Below are positions 1 to 8,236 of a stretch of DNA of 64,000 bases, one piece after another. Both the position numbers and the translations under genes were made by a program. The stretch comes from Hamadaea sp013361475 (GTDB lineage Bacteria > Actinomycetota > Actinomycetes > Mycobacteriales > Micromonosporaceae), in assembly GCF_040654195.1 (NCBI RefSeq), contig NZ_JBFAHM010000003.1:62001-126000 (forward strand). The letters run 5' to 3'. The notes below the pieces were generated by a model, which was given only the letters and a program-made list of their open reading frames with translations, had not been told where the DNA came from and ran no database searches. The first letter of the stretch is position 1; each line of letters opens with the position of its first letter.

Positions 1-160
1 CAGCGGCGAGTACGCCATGGTCGAGGCGGCCGCGGCGAACGGCTGGCTGGACCGGGACCGGGTCATGCTGGAGACGCTGCACTCGATCAAGCGCGCGGGC
101 GCCTCCATGATCCTGACCTACTGGGCGGTGGACGCCGCCCGGCGCCTGCACCGGCTCTGA
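1..160 (+). CDS. hemB: Delta-aminolevulinic acid dehydratase (porphobilinogen synthase), C-terminal end only
   Basis: The window opens inside this gene; the reading frame starts at base 2 and 52 residues remain before the TGA. HemB condenses two 5-aminolevulinate molecules to porphobilinogen in tetrapyrrole synthesis in the cytosol. The preserved end reads SGEYAM, then ANGWLD, then IKRAGA and LTYWA, the highly conserved HemB C-terminus, in which the SGEY serine and tyrosine belong to the second substrate site. The active-site lysines lie upstream outside the window. It converges on the acetyltransferase at 411-1493 across a 250-bp gap that holds a 55-bp inverted repeat. Confidence 0.93.
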   Translation, partial: SGEYAMVEAAAANGWLDRDRVMLETLHSIKRAGASMILTYWAVDAARRLHRL

Positions 161-252
161 CCCGCCGCCCGCGCTGCGCCCACCGCGCGCTCTCGCTGGG
201 CGCTTACGCTGCGCTCGCTGCGCTCGCTGCGCGCCCGCGCAAGATCAGCGCA

Positions 253-307
253 GGATCAGGGATCGCGGTCGAATCTTGCTCCAAGATTCGACCCGGATCC
301 CTGATCC
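253..307. repeat. 55-bp inverted repeat, family 1, copy 1
   Basis: Near-perfect dyad. The left arm begins GGATCAGGGATC and the right arm ends GATCCCTGATCC, around a core GAATCTTG..CAAGATTC. It sits between the convergent hemB and acetyltransferase stops. A short 9-bp tandem repeat (unit GCGCTCGCT, 211-232) lies just upstream. There is no T-run after either arm, so it is not a classical intrinsic terminator. Five more copies of exactly the same length occur in the window. Confidence 0.9.
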
Positions 308-410
308 GCCGCCGATCTTGGAGCCGCGAGCGGCTCGAGCGGCGGCCCGTGGGGCGAGCCGCATGTGGCACGGGTGGCCCGAGCGGGCGCGGAGCGAGGA
401 CGGGGAGCGG

Positions 411-1493
411 TCAGGCGATGCCGAGGGCGCGGGCCAGGTCCGGCACGTCGGCCTCGAACTCGAGCCAGTCGCGGTCGGCGCTGAAGCCCAGCTCCGCGTT
501 GACCTTGAGGAGCGGTTCGTTGACCGCCGCGTTCCAGGTCTGTACCTGCCGCAGCGACGGCACGGCCGAGCGCAGCTCGAACAGCATCCGGGCCTTGATC
601 GCCCGGCCGACGCCGTAGCCCCGGTGCTGCGGCACTACGACGGTGTCGTACTGGTCGGCCCGCATCGGGCGCTGCTCGGGCACGACAACCTCGGTCAGCC
701 CGGCGACCACGCCGGTGGCCTCGTGCACGGCCACGACGATGTACGGGCGCAGCCCTCGGGCGTGGAGGCAGGACAGGCTCGCCCGGAGCCGGTCGGGCTC
801 GTAGGAGCTGGGGCGCAGGTCGAGGTCGCCCAGGTCCACGTCCTGCACCTCGGCCTTGGCCGACGCGTACGCCTCGATCAGGTCGTCCGGTGGCGAGTCC
901 GGGTAGAACCGGATGGTGTAGCCGGTGGCGATCCCGTTCGCCAGCTCGCCCAGCGCGTACCAGTCGACGGTGTCCAGGTCGAGGACGCTGCGCTGCTCGG
1001 TGAAGGCCTTCCGGAAGCCGAGCCCGGTGTAGAACTCGACACCGGGCGTGCCGCCGGGCACCTCGACCCCGATCGCCTGGAAACCTTCGGCGTGGGCGTG
1101 GCTGACCACCGCGTGCAGCAGTGTCCGGCCGAGTCCTCGCTTGCGCATTTCGGGGTGCACGATGCACTCGACGACGCCGATGTCGCCGAGCAGCAGGATG
1201 CTCGCGAAGCCCAGCAGCGGTACGCCGCGGGCGAGATCGCCTTCCTCTTTCTCGGCGATCCAGGTGATCTTGCGCTCGCCCGGCATGGTGACCGAGAGAT
1301 ATTCACGCATCAGTACATCGCGCCACGGCGGATCATCCGGGAGGTCGACGCTCATCATAGTGTTGAGCGTCTCTACCACGGTGGCTATCTCGGTGGCCGT
1401 CGCGACTCGGGGATCCCACTCGCGAACCTTCACCTGTTCAGCTTGCACGCTGCAAGGTGCCTTGGGAAGGCCTAAGTTTTCTCCACAGTGCAT
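411..1493 (-). CDS. Tandem-domain GNAT family N-acetyltransferase
   Basis: A cytosolic protein of up to 360 residues with two GNAT folds in series. The first has the acetyl-CoA loop VHPEMRKRGLGRTL near residues 112-125. The second has VVPQHRGYGVGRA near 287-299. This two-lobed form is common in actinobacteria, where one lobe is often catalytic and the other structural; the substrate cannot be read from sequence. The ATG at 1493 gives the longest product, but its first 20 residues look unlike the family and a GTG at 1433 is a plausible alternative. Neither start has a strong ribosome binding site. It stands alone, convergent with hemB. Confidence 0.8.
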   Translation of the reverse strand: MHCGENLGLPKAPCSVQAEQVKVREWDPRVATATEIATVVETLNTMMSVDLPDDPPWRDVLMREYLSVTMPGERKITWIAEKEEGDLARGVPLLGFASILLLGDIGVVECIVHPEMRKRGLGRTLLHAVVSHAHAEGFQAIGVEVPGGTPGVEFYTGLGFRKAFTEQRSVLDLDTVDWYALGELANGIATGYTIRFYPDSPPDDLIEAYASAKAEVQDVDLGDLDLRPSSYEPDRLRASLSCLHARGLRPYIVVAVHEATGVVAGLTEVVVPEQRPMRADQYDTVVVPQHRGYGVGRAIKARMLFELRSAVPSLRQVQTWNAAVNEPLLKVNAELGFSADRDWLEFEADVPDLARALGIA

Positions 1494-1509
1494 GCTCGAC
1501 TACTCATGG

Positions 1510-2493
1510 TCATGCCCGGCTCTTCTGGCCGTACACGTTCGCGGCGTCGAAAACCTGCTGCACCTTCGCCGAGAGATCGGGGAACGTCTTTATCGCGGCG
1601 GTCCAGTTCGCTGCTTGCGAGAGGTCCTTGTTCGCCTCGCAAAGTTTCGTGGCGGCGGCCAGTGCCGCATCGTCGATGTCGTTCGGATCGACGAGACCGT
1701 CACCGTCCGCATCGACGGCGTACGTGCGCCACGTGGCCGGCAGGAATTGCAGGGGTCCTACGGCGTGGTCCCACGCGCGGTCGTTGTCCAGCGCGCCCGC
1801 GTCGGTGTCGGCGACCTTGCTCCGGCCCGCCTTCCCGTCCAGGGCCGGGCCGACGATCGGCGGCAGCACGCGTCCGTCCGGACCCAACGTGGACGCGCCC
1901 ACCCGGCCGTGGTTGGTCTCCAGCTTGCCGATCGCGGCGATCGTCGACCACCGGACGTTGCAGCCCGGCTTCCGGCTCGTCAGCACGTATTCGGCGTACG
2001 CGTAGGCACGCAGTGCCACCGGGGGGATCTCCACCTTGACGGCCAGCTTGTCCGCCCACTCGGTGAGGCCGGAGTTCGGCGGCGCGGGTGATGTGGTGAC
2101 GGTCGGGAACGGGCTGAAGCTGGCCTGGTCCGTGCCGCTGGGCGCGGCCGAGGTCGCTCCGGCCGACGCCGAGCTCTCCTGCGCTGCGGGCACCCCGCCC
2201 GAGGGGGCGAGCCAGACCGCGATGAGCACTGCGCCGGTGACGATGGCGGTGATGAACAGGCCGCCCGTGACCAACCGGCCTTGCGGCCGGCGTGCCGCCC
2301 CCATCGCCGTACGCCCACCGGCGGCGACCTTGCGCCCGGCGGCCGCGACGGCGGGCCGGAGCTTCGGGACGGACTGCGGCTCGGACTGTTCCCCGGAGTG
2401 GACCCCAGACGAGGGCGTGTCCCCGGAATGGTCCCCAGACGAGGGCGCGGCCGGAGGGGTCTCGGGTTCGCGGGCGGGTTCAGGGGTGGTCAC
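1510..2493 (-). CDS. Membrane-anchored lytic murein transglycosylase (MltB/SLT_2-like)
   Basis: A 327-residue protein. A Pro/Ser-rich cytoplasmic N-terminus (1-70) leads to one transmembrane helix (about 75-95), a Ser/Thr/Pro linker (100-140) and an extracellular transglycosylase domain (145-327). The catalytic glutamate is probably E192 in GKLETNHGR, followed by the HAVGPLQFLPATW segment typical of MltB-type enzymes that cleave peptidoglycan glycan strands. A calcium-loop-like stretch, DADGDGLVDPND, lies at 261-272. The gene is transcribed away from the cyclase-like gene at 2729, and a perfect 14-bp palindrome sits 22 bp upstream of its start. Such proteins serve wall remodelling during growth or resuscitation. 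Confidence 0.88.
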   Translation of the reverse strand: MTTPEPAREPETPPAAPSSGDHSGDTPSSGVHSGEQSEPQSVPKLRPAVAAAGRKVAAGGRTAMGAARRPQGRLVTGGLFITAIVTGAVLIAVWLAPSGGVPAAQESSASAGATSAAPSGTDQASFSPFPTVTTSPAPPNSGLTEWADKLAVKVEIPPVALRAYAYAEYVLTSRKPGCNVRWSTIAAIGKLETNHGRVGASTLGPDGRVLPPIVGPALDGKAGRSKVADTDAGALDNDRAWDHAVGPLQFLPATWRTYAVDADGDGLVDPNDIDDAALAAATKLCEANKDLSQAANWTAAIKTFPDLSAKVQQVFDAANVYGQKSRA

Positions 2494-2514
2494 GCCGTCG
2501 AGTATGGCCTATGC

Positions 2515-2528
2515 GGCCAGATCTGGCC
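2515..2528. promoter_or_regulatory. Perfect 14-bp palindrome upstream of the transglycosylase
   Basis: GGCCAGATCTGGCC is a perfect palindrome lying 22-35 bp upstream of the transglycosylase start in the 235-bp divergent region. A third partial match (CATCTGGCC) follows about 15 bp further. The position suits an operator; the cognate regulator is unknown. Confidence 0.35.
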
Positions 2529-2728
2529 GTTCGGCCCACATCTGGCCGCCCTGGTCCTCGTTTTGTGAGGTGCACGCCGACGCCGTCTCGCCGCCGCGTC
2601 GTGTTGGCGCACTGGGAACTCGAACCGGGTAGGACCTTGGATGGATCAGTTGCCGTCCGTTCCGGCGATGGCGCGACGACCTCGGCGTCGGACAGCATGA
2701 ACCGACTTCCAGGGGGGCGGAGGTTTTC

Positions 2729-5437
2729 GTGTCGGCAGATCGGCATCTGCCCAGCGGTTTGGTGACCTTCCTGTTCACAGACATCGAAGGCTCCACCCGA
2801 CTGGCCCAGATGCTTGGGAACGGCTATCGTCCGGTGCTCGCCGAGCACCGGCGATTGCTGCGGTCCGCGCTCCGGCGGGCCGACGGCGTCGAGCTGTTCA
2901 CCGAGGGCGACTCCTATTTCTTCGTGTTCACCGACCCCGCGGCCGCTGTGCTGGCCTGTGCCGAGGGGCAGCGGGCGCTCGCGGCGTACGCGTGGCCGAG
3001 TGAGCAGGCCATGCCCCGGGTACGGATGGGGCTGCACACCGGCTTCGCCCAGCCCCACGCCGGCGAGTACGCGAGTGCCGAAGTGCATCGGGCGGCCCGC
3101 GTCGCGAACGCCGCACACGGTGGGCAGATCCTGTTGTCCGAGGCGACCGCCACGCGTACGCGTCAACTGCCGGACGAGACCTGGCTGCTGGACCTGGGCC
3201 TGCACAAACTGCGCGGCTTCGATGGTCACGAGCGGCTGTTCCAGCTGGTGGCGCCCGGACTGTCCCGGCATTTCCCGCGTCTGCGGACGTCGCAGGCGCC
3301 GGCGCACAACCTGCCGTCGGCGATCACGCCCTTCGTCGGGCGGGCGACCGAGCGGGCCGACCTGTCCGACCTCGTCGCCCGGCAACGGCTCGTGACGGTC
3401 GTCGGGTCGGGCGGCGCCGGCAAGACGCGGCTCGCCGTCGAGGTGGCCGGTGACCTGGTTGGACAGTTCCCTGATGGGGTGTGGCTGCTGGATCTGGCCA
3501 CCATCAGCGATCCCGGCCTGGTCGGCTTCACCCTCATGAACACGCTGGGGCTGCGGCCGGAACCGGGCAAGCCGGTGCTCGACACCCTCGTCGAGTACGC
3601 CGCGAACCGCCGCATGCTGCTGGTGCTCGACACGTGCGAGGCACAGCTCGCCGGCGTACGCGCGGTGATCGCCCAGCTCTTGACGGCCGGGCGGGGTGTT
3701 CACGTCCTCGCGACCAGCCGGGAGCCGCTGAGCGTACCGGGTGAGGTGGTGTGGCGGATCCCGCCGCTCGGCCTCGAACCCGGGCCGGGCGCCGAACGGG
3801 CCGACGCCGTCGCGCTGCTCATCGAGCGCACGACCGCGGCGCGCGGTGGCCGGGTCCCGGCCGAGTCGGAGATTCGGTCGTTGGGCCGGGTCGCCACCCG
3901 CCTCGACGGGCTGCCGCTGGCGCTCGAACTGGCGGCGGCGCGGTTGCGCGTGCTGTCCGCGGGCGAACTGGCCGACCGGCTGGAGAACGAGCTGGACGGC
4001 AAGGCGCCCGATCCGCTGGGCGCGATCGACGGCACCGCAATGGCATTGGGCGAGCCGAGCGGCCGCCATGCGACGCTGCAGGCCACTGTGGAGTGGTCCT
4101 ATCGCACCCTGCCGCCGGCGGCCGCCGGGCTGCTCCGGGGGCTGTCCGTCTTCGCCGGCCCGGTCGACTTGCAGACCGTGGAGTGGTGGGTGGACGGCGA
4201 TCCGCTGGACACGCTGGCCACCCTGGTCGACAAGTCGTTGCTGCAGGTCGGACGGGACACCGGCCGGTCGGAGTACCGGATGCTCGACCCGATCCGGGCG
4301 TTTGCGGCTCGGTGCCTCACGGCGGAAGGCGAGGAGCGGGCCGTCCGCGACCGCCACCTCCGCTGGGCGCTGCACCGCCTCGAACGGGCGCAGCAGGGCG
4401 CCGACGGCCGCCCGGTGACGCTGTCGATGTACTCCCTCGACCCGCTGGCCGGAGAGCTGCGTGCCGCGCTGCGGTGGTGCGTCACGGGTGGCAGCGCGCG
4501 GCTGGGGCTGCGGATCGCGAGTGGACTCGACCAGTGGTGGCGCGAACGAGGGCTGGCCCGCGAGGGCCGGCTCTGGCATTTCCGGCTGTACTCCCGCCTG
4601 GCAGAGACCGGGGAACACGTTCCCGACCGCGAGCTGGCCCTCGTGTACTACTCCCACTCGATGCACGCCTGTGCCGACGGGGAGACCAGCGAGGAGATCC
4701 GCTTCGCCCAGCGCGCCGAGGTCGCCGCGCGGCGTAGCGGGGACGCCGGGACGGTGGCCCGGGTGCTGGCCGGTCAGCCCGGCCCGCTCGTCTCGCTGGG
4801 CAAGGCGGCCGAGGCGGAGCAGCTCTGCCGGGACCTGTTGAGCTGGGCCGGTCCGCGCGAGGTGACCGCCGACGCCCTCTTCGCCATCTACAACCTCGCC
4901 GAACTCCTGTGGCTGCGCGGGGCGTACGCCGAGGCCGCGGAACTGCTCGCGACGGCCCGCCCGGTCGAGGCGCTGCGCCCGGCCGAGCGCGGTCGCCGCA
5001 CAGTGGACCTGCTTCTGGGCATGGCGGCGCTGGGTCGCCGAGACCTGGTCGCGGCCCACGATCACCTGTCCATCGCCCTGCGATCCCGGATGTCCTACGG
5101 CTTCCACTCGCGGGCGTGTGTGGCGGTGAGCGCGATGGCGGCCCGCTGCGTACTCGGTGGTGATCATGAAATGGCCGCGACCCTGTTCGGCGCCGCCGCC
5201 GCCGCGAAGGCCCGGTTGTGCCGCGGACCTGGGATCTTCGGCGCCTACTGGACCGCGCAGCAGGCGGTCAGCCGCAAGGCCCTGGGTGACGCGGCCTTCG
5301 ACGCGGCCTGGGCGCGCGGTTCCACGATGAGTTTGGAGGACGCGTCGTCGCTGGCGCTCGACATCGAGGCGCCGCGCCGCGTCGACCATGAGCTGACGGT
5401 GCTGCTCGACGGAGTGTCGCAGCCGGAAAGCTCCTGA
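2729..5437 (+). CDS. Class III nucleotidyl cyclase-like domain fused to NB-ARC/AAA ATPase and helical repeats
   Basis: A 902-residue signalling protein. Residues 10-175 form a class III adenylate/guanylate cyclase homology domain, with metal aspartates D18 (FTDIEGST) and D61 (TEGDSYF). The Asn normally found in VNxAAR is His120 here (EVHRAAR), so catalysis is doubtful. A STAND/NB-ARC ATPase follows, with Walker A VGSGGAGKT at 225-233, Walker B LLVLDTCE, and an ATSREPL sensor. The C-terminal 450 residues look like TPR/helical repeats, and there is no LuxR DNA-binding domain at the end. The GTG start at 2729 follows a good GGAGG. Such proteins are thought to be signal-triggered oligomerising switches; the ligand is unknown. 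Confidence 0.82.
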   Translation: MSADRHLPSGLVTFLFTDIEGSTRLAQMLGNGYRPVLAEHRRLLRSALRRADGVELFTEGDSYFFVFTDPAAAVLACAEGQRALAAYAWPSEQAMPRVRMGLHTGFAQPHAGEYASAEVHRAARVANAAHGGQILLSEATATRTRQLPDETWLLDLGLHKLRGFDGHERLFQLVAPGLSRHFPRLRTSQAPAHNLPSAITPFVGRATERADLSDLVARQRLVTVVGSGGAGKTRLAVEVAGDLVGQFPDGVWLLDLATISDPGLVGFTLMNTLGLRPEPGKPVLDTLVEYAANRRMLLVLDTCEAQLAGVRAVIAQLLTAGRGVHVLATSREPLSVPGEVVWRIPPLGLEPGPGAERADAVALLIERTTAARGGRVPAESEIRSLGRVATRLDGLPLALELAAARLRVLSAGELADRLENELDGKAPDPLGAIDGTAMALGEPSGRHATLQATVEWSYRTLPPAAAGLLRGLSVFAGPVDLQTVEWWVDGDPLDTLATLVDKSLLQVGRDTGRSEYRMLDPIRAFAARCLTAEGEERAVRDRHLRWALHRLERAQQGADGRPVTLSMYSLDPLAGELRAALRWCVTGGSARLGLRIASGLDQWWRERGLAREGRLWHFRLYSRLAETGEHVPDRELALVYYSHSMHACADGETSEEIRFAQRAEVAARRSGDAGTVARVLAGQPGPLVSLGKAAEAEQLCRDLLSWAGPREVTADALFAIYNLAELLWLRGAYAEAAELLATARPVEALRPAERGRRTVDLLLGMAALGRRDLVAAHDHLSIALRSRMSYGFHSRACVAVSAMAARCVLGGDHEMAATLFGAAAAAKARLCRGPGIFGAYWTAQQAVSRKALGDAAFDAAWARGSTMSLEDASSLALDIEAPRRVDHELTVLLDGVSQPESS

Positions 5438-5456
5438 TCGACGCGGCGGGCGGGGG

Positions 5457-6005
5457 TCACCGCTGCGCGCGCGACGAGGTCTTCGCGAGGGCGTCGGCCT
5501 TCATCTTGGCCGCCTTGTCGAGGTCCGCCTGCGACACCGCGGCGAGCGAGCCGAAGTTCTTCACGGCCTCGTAGTACGTCCAGGCCAGGCTGTAGCAGGC
5601 CGGGCGGACCGCCCAGTTGTAGGTGGCGCACTTGCGCTTGAGGTCGTTGTAGAAGGCGAGGTCCACCCGCGCCTTCACGGTCGAGGTGAAGATCCCGAGC
5701 CGCTTGTTGTTGCGGTAGCCGAAGTCGTGGCGTGCGCACGACAGTTTGAAGTCGAAGCCGAGCGGGTTGTCCGGCGAGCTGGAGCAGAGGTCGGTCGACC
5801 AGTCGAGGTCGTAGTCCGCCCAGGCGCCCTGGTTGTTCCGCGCGGACAACCAGGAGTTGTAACTCGAGAGCGAGTCCTGGGTGAAGCTGGTCACGACGGC
5901 GACCTTCTGCTCGAAGGTGGCCGCCGCCGCGGGCGCGGCGATGCCGAGGACGATCAGGGCACTGAGGAGGGGAGTGGCCCAGCGGGCCAGGCGGGTACGG
6001 GACAT
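5457..6005 (-). CDS. Secreted prokaryotic phospholipase A2
   Basis: A 182-residue preprotein. The signal peptide has RTRLAR followed by a hydrophobic core, with probable cleavage after APAAAA near residue 29. The mature domain carries the phospholipase A2 catalytic dyad His93-Asp94 in CARHDFGYRN, with a calcium-loop region around SSSPDNPLG just before it. Four cysteines (74, 90, 126, 137) can form two disulfides, as in the Streptomyces violaceoruber enzyme. It releases the sn-2 fatty acid from phospholipids outside the cell. The ATG at 6005, preceded by GAGGTGA, is preferred over the upstream in-frame ATG at 6041, which would spoil the signal peptide. It converges on the cyclase-like gene with a 19-bp gap. 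Confidence 0.9.
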   Translation of the reverse strand: MSRTRLARWATPLLSALIVLGIAAPAAAATFEQKVAVVTSFTQDSLSSYNSWLSARNNQGAWADYDLDWSTDLCSSSPDNPLGFDFKLSCARHDFGYRNNKRLGIFTSTVKARVDLAFYNDLKRKCATYNWAVRPACYSLAWTYYEAVKNFGSLAAVSQADLDKAAKMKADALAKTSSRAQR

Positions 6006-6087
6006 CACGTCACCTCGGGGGTGTAGGTGGGTGGTGTGCATTGGTGATTAGCAATGTAAGCCCGGGCCGGGGTCCGGTCTAGATCCC

Positions 6088-6117
6088 TTGACGGTGACAA
6101 CCAAGGTCATCTAATCT
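6088..6117 (+). promoter_or_regulatory. Candidate SigA-type promoter for the leader ORF and acetyltransferase
   Basis: TTGACG (6088-6093), an 18-bp spacer and TAATCT (6112-6117) give a good housekeeping-type promoter. Transcription would begin around 6124, ahead of the small open frame at 6180 and the acetyltransferase at 6268. Confidence 0.5.
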
Positions 6118-6179
6118 CTGCTGCCGTAGCCCGTCGTGGTCGTTCACGCCGCGACGTCGAGCACAGAGAGGAGGTCGCG

Positions 6180-6230
6180 ATGCGAACCGTTACCTTGGCG
6201 CGTCGGGCCCCGAAGGGCACCGCACTCTGA
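6180..6230 (+). CDS. Possible 16-residue leader peptide
   Basis: An ATG at 6180 follows a near-ideal AGAGGAGG ribosome binding site with a 5-6 base gap and encodes MRTVTLARRAPKGTAL before TGA. It lies between a good promoter and the acetyltransferase start 37 bp downstream. The ribosome site is stronger than that of most real genes here, so translation is likely. A role in attenuation or translational coupling is inferred only; the peptide has no recognisable family. Confidence 0.4.
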   Translation: MRTVTLARRAPKGTAL

Positions 6231-6267
6231 TCGCGGTCTCCGGCGCGCCTCCCACAGTGGAGGAATT

Positions 6268-7194
6268 TTGCACATCCGTACCTCGGTCGAGGCCGACCTC
6301 GACCAGCTCCTCACCCTGCTCAGCGACAAGTCCGTCAACACGGCTCACCCTGAGCGGTTCACCGAGTTTCTCGCCAACGGCCAATACCGCCACGAATGCA
6401 CCTGGGTCGCGGAAGAGGGCGACCGCCTGGTCGCGGCGGCCGTCTGGTGGAGCTTTCCCGGCGCGCCCGGGCCGATCGCGCTCGACGGCTTGTACGCGCT
6501 GCCGGACCGGACGGATTCCGTCGCCCTGTGGACGCAGCTGATCCAGCAGGTGACCTCGACCGCGTCGGCCGACGGTGAGCCCCCGTCGTACCACATCTTC
6601 CTGCCCCCGGGCTGGCGCGACGACGCTTCGATCCAGACCGCGTTGGCACCCCGGCTCGCCGCCGCGAAGGCTGCTGGAATGACGAACGAGCTTGAGCGAC
6701 TGCGGTTCGAGTGGCTGTCCGACACCCCGGTGCCGGATCGCTCGACCCGGCTGACGTTCCGGGCGGAGCCGGACGACCAGGCATTCCTGGACGTCTTCCA
6801 GCGAGTCTCGGTGGGCAGCCTGGACGCCGAGACCCATGACTCGATCGCCCGCGCCGGACTCGCCGGGTACGCCCGAGAGACCCTGGACACGTACCAGCAG
6901 ATGCCGGGTGAGCGGTCGTGGTGGAAGCTCGCCTACGACAGCACCGGTGACCTGGTCGGCTTCGCCATCCCGTCGCGCAACAACGGCGGACCGGTCGTCG
7001 GCTTCCTCGGCGTCGTCCCAGAGCACCGCGGCCACGGATACGCCGCGGACCTGCTCGCCGAGATCACGGCCGACCTGGCCGACCTCGGGGCCGAGCGGAT
7101 CGCGGCCGACACCGACCTCGGCAACGTGCCGATGGCGAACACCTTCCGGCGTCTCGGTTATGGGCAGTTCGCCGTACGCCTCGTCCTGTCCTGA
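6268..7194 (+). CDS. GNAT family N-acetyltransferase (two-domain)
   Basis: A 308-residue protein. Its C-terminal GNAT lobe has the acetyl-CoA loop GVVPEHRGHGYAADLL, followed by ADTDLGNVPMANTFRRLGY, a typical helix-alpha4 end of an acetyltransferase. The N-terminal half is a degenerate second GNAT lobe without a clear loop. The TTG start at 6268 is chosen because GGAGGA (6259-6264) stands at the right distance and because the residues before it in the open frame are low-complexity and unlike the family. The substrate is unknown. The gene ends 13 bp from the convergent korB stop. Confidence 0.75.
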   Translation: MHIRTSVEADLDQLLTLLSDKSVNTAHPERFTEFLANGQYRHECTWVAEEGDRLVAAAVWWSFPGAPGPIALDGLYALPDRTDSVALWTQLIQQVTSTASADGEPPSYHIFLPPGWRDDASIQTALAPRLAAAKAAGMTNELERLRFEWLSDTPVPDRSTRLTFRAEPDDQAFLDVFQRVSVGSLDAETHDSIARAGLAGYARETLDTYQQMPGERSWWKLAYDSTGDLVGFAIPSRNNGGPVVGFLGVVPEHRGHGYAADLLAEITADLADLGAERIAADTDLGNVPMANTFRRLGYGQFAVRLVLS

Positions 7195-7207
7195 CGCGTT
7201 TTCAGGG

Positions 7208-8236
7208 CTAGATGGTCCAGGTGTCCCCGGCGTTGAGCAGCGCGGAGAGCTGGTCCTCGGGCGTACCCTCGGCCTTCGCCTGCGCGGTCGCGACCTGTCC
7301 GACGACGACCTCGTCGTAGGTCGGGCGGCTGACCGACCGGAAGACGCCGATCGGGGTGTGCCGCAGGTCCAGCCCCGGCAGGCGGGACAGCGCGAAGGCG
7401 TACGCCGGCTCGGCCACCGTGGCATCGTGGACGACGATTTCCGTGGGATCGACGTCGGACGTGCGTCGGACTTCGAGGCCGAAGCCGCCGGGCGGATGCA
7501 CAACGCACCACTCGCGATCCTTGCCGAACGTGATGGGCTGACCGTGCTCCAGCGGCATCACGAAGTCGTCGCGCGTCTCCGGCGACTTGAGCACGTCGAA
7601 CGCGCCGTCGTTGAAGATGTTGCAGTTCTGGTAGATCTCGACGAACGCGGAACCGTCGTGCTCGGCCGCCGCCCGCAGCACCGACTGGAGGTGCTTGCGA
7701 TCGGAGTCGATGGTCCGCGCGACGAAGGTCGCCTCCGCGCCGAGCGCCAGCGAGATCGGGTTGAACGGCGCGTCGGCCGAACCGAACGGCGTCGACTTGG
7801 TGATCTTGCCGACCTCGGAGGTGGGCGAGTACTGCCCCTTCGTCAGGCCGTAGATCCGGTTGTTGAACAGCAGGATCTTCAGGTTCACGTTGCGGCGCAG
7901 CGCGTGGATCAGGTGGTTGCCGCCGATCGAGAGCGCGTCGCCGTCGCCGGTCACGACCCAGACGCTGAGGTCCGGGCGCGACACCGACAGGCCGGTCGCG
8001 ATCGCCGGGGCGCGCCCGTGGATCGAGTGCATGCCGTAGGTGTTCAGGTAGTACGGGAACCGCGAGGAGCAGCCGATGCCGGAGACGAAGACGGTCCGCT
8101 CACGCGGGATGCCCAGCTCCGGCAGGAAGCCCTGCATCGCCGCGAGGATGGCGTAGTCACCGCAGCCCGGGCACCAGCGCACCTCCTGGTCGGACTTGAA
8201 GTCCTTGGCGGTCAACTGCACCGGGACGCTAGACAT
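7208..8236 (-). CDS. korB: 2-oxoacid:ferredoxin oxidoreductase, beta subunit
   Basis: This 342-residue subunit binds thiamin diphosphate and a [4Fe-4S] cluster. It shows WCPGCG near the N-terminus and GIGCSSR further on (cluster cysteines), then the TPP-binding GDGDALSIGG and a downstream NNRIYGLTKGQ. With the alpha subunit it decarboxylates 2-oxoglutarate (or a related 2-oxoacid) to the acyl-CoA, passing electrons to ferredoxin. It replaces or supplements 2-oxoglutarate dehydrogenase in many actinobacteria. It overlaps korA by 8 bp, so the two are translationally coupled. Substrate choice between 2-oxoglutarate and pyruvate is inferred from the two-subunit architecture. Confidence 0.93.
   Translation of the reverse strand: MSSVPVQLTAKDFKSDQEVRWCPGCGDYAILAAMQGFLPELGIPRERTVFVSGIGCSSRFPYYLNTYGMHSIHGRAPAIATGLSVSRPDLSVWVVTGDGDALSIGGNHLIHALRRNVNLKILLFNNRIYGLTKGQYSPTSEVGKITKSTPFGSADAPFNPISLALGAEATFVARTIDSDRKHLQSVLRAAAEHDGSAFVEIYQNCNIFNDGAFDVLKSPETRDDFVMPLEHGQPITFGKDREWCVVHPPGGFGLEVRRTSDVDPTEIVVHDATVAEPAYAFALSRLPGLDLRHTPIGVFRSVSRPTYDEVVVGQVATAQAKAEGTPEDQLSALLNAGDTWTI

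Noticed and set aside
253..307. Intrinsic terminator interpretation of the 55-bp dyads
   Set aside because: No T-tract follows either arm in any copy, unlike the true terminators at 13101, 19765 and 44641; a factor-dependent or processing role remains possible.
2480..5389. Very long open frame on the minus strand opposite the cyclase/NB-ARC gene
   Set aside because: Arg/Gly/Pro-rich translation with no domain, no ribosome site and the third-position GC pattern of a shadow frame; the plus-strand gene has clear domains.
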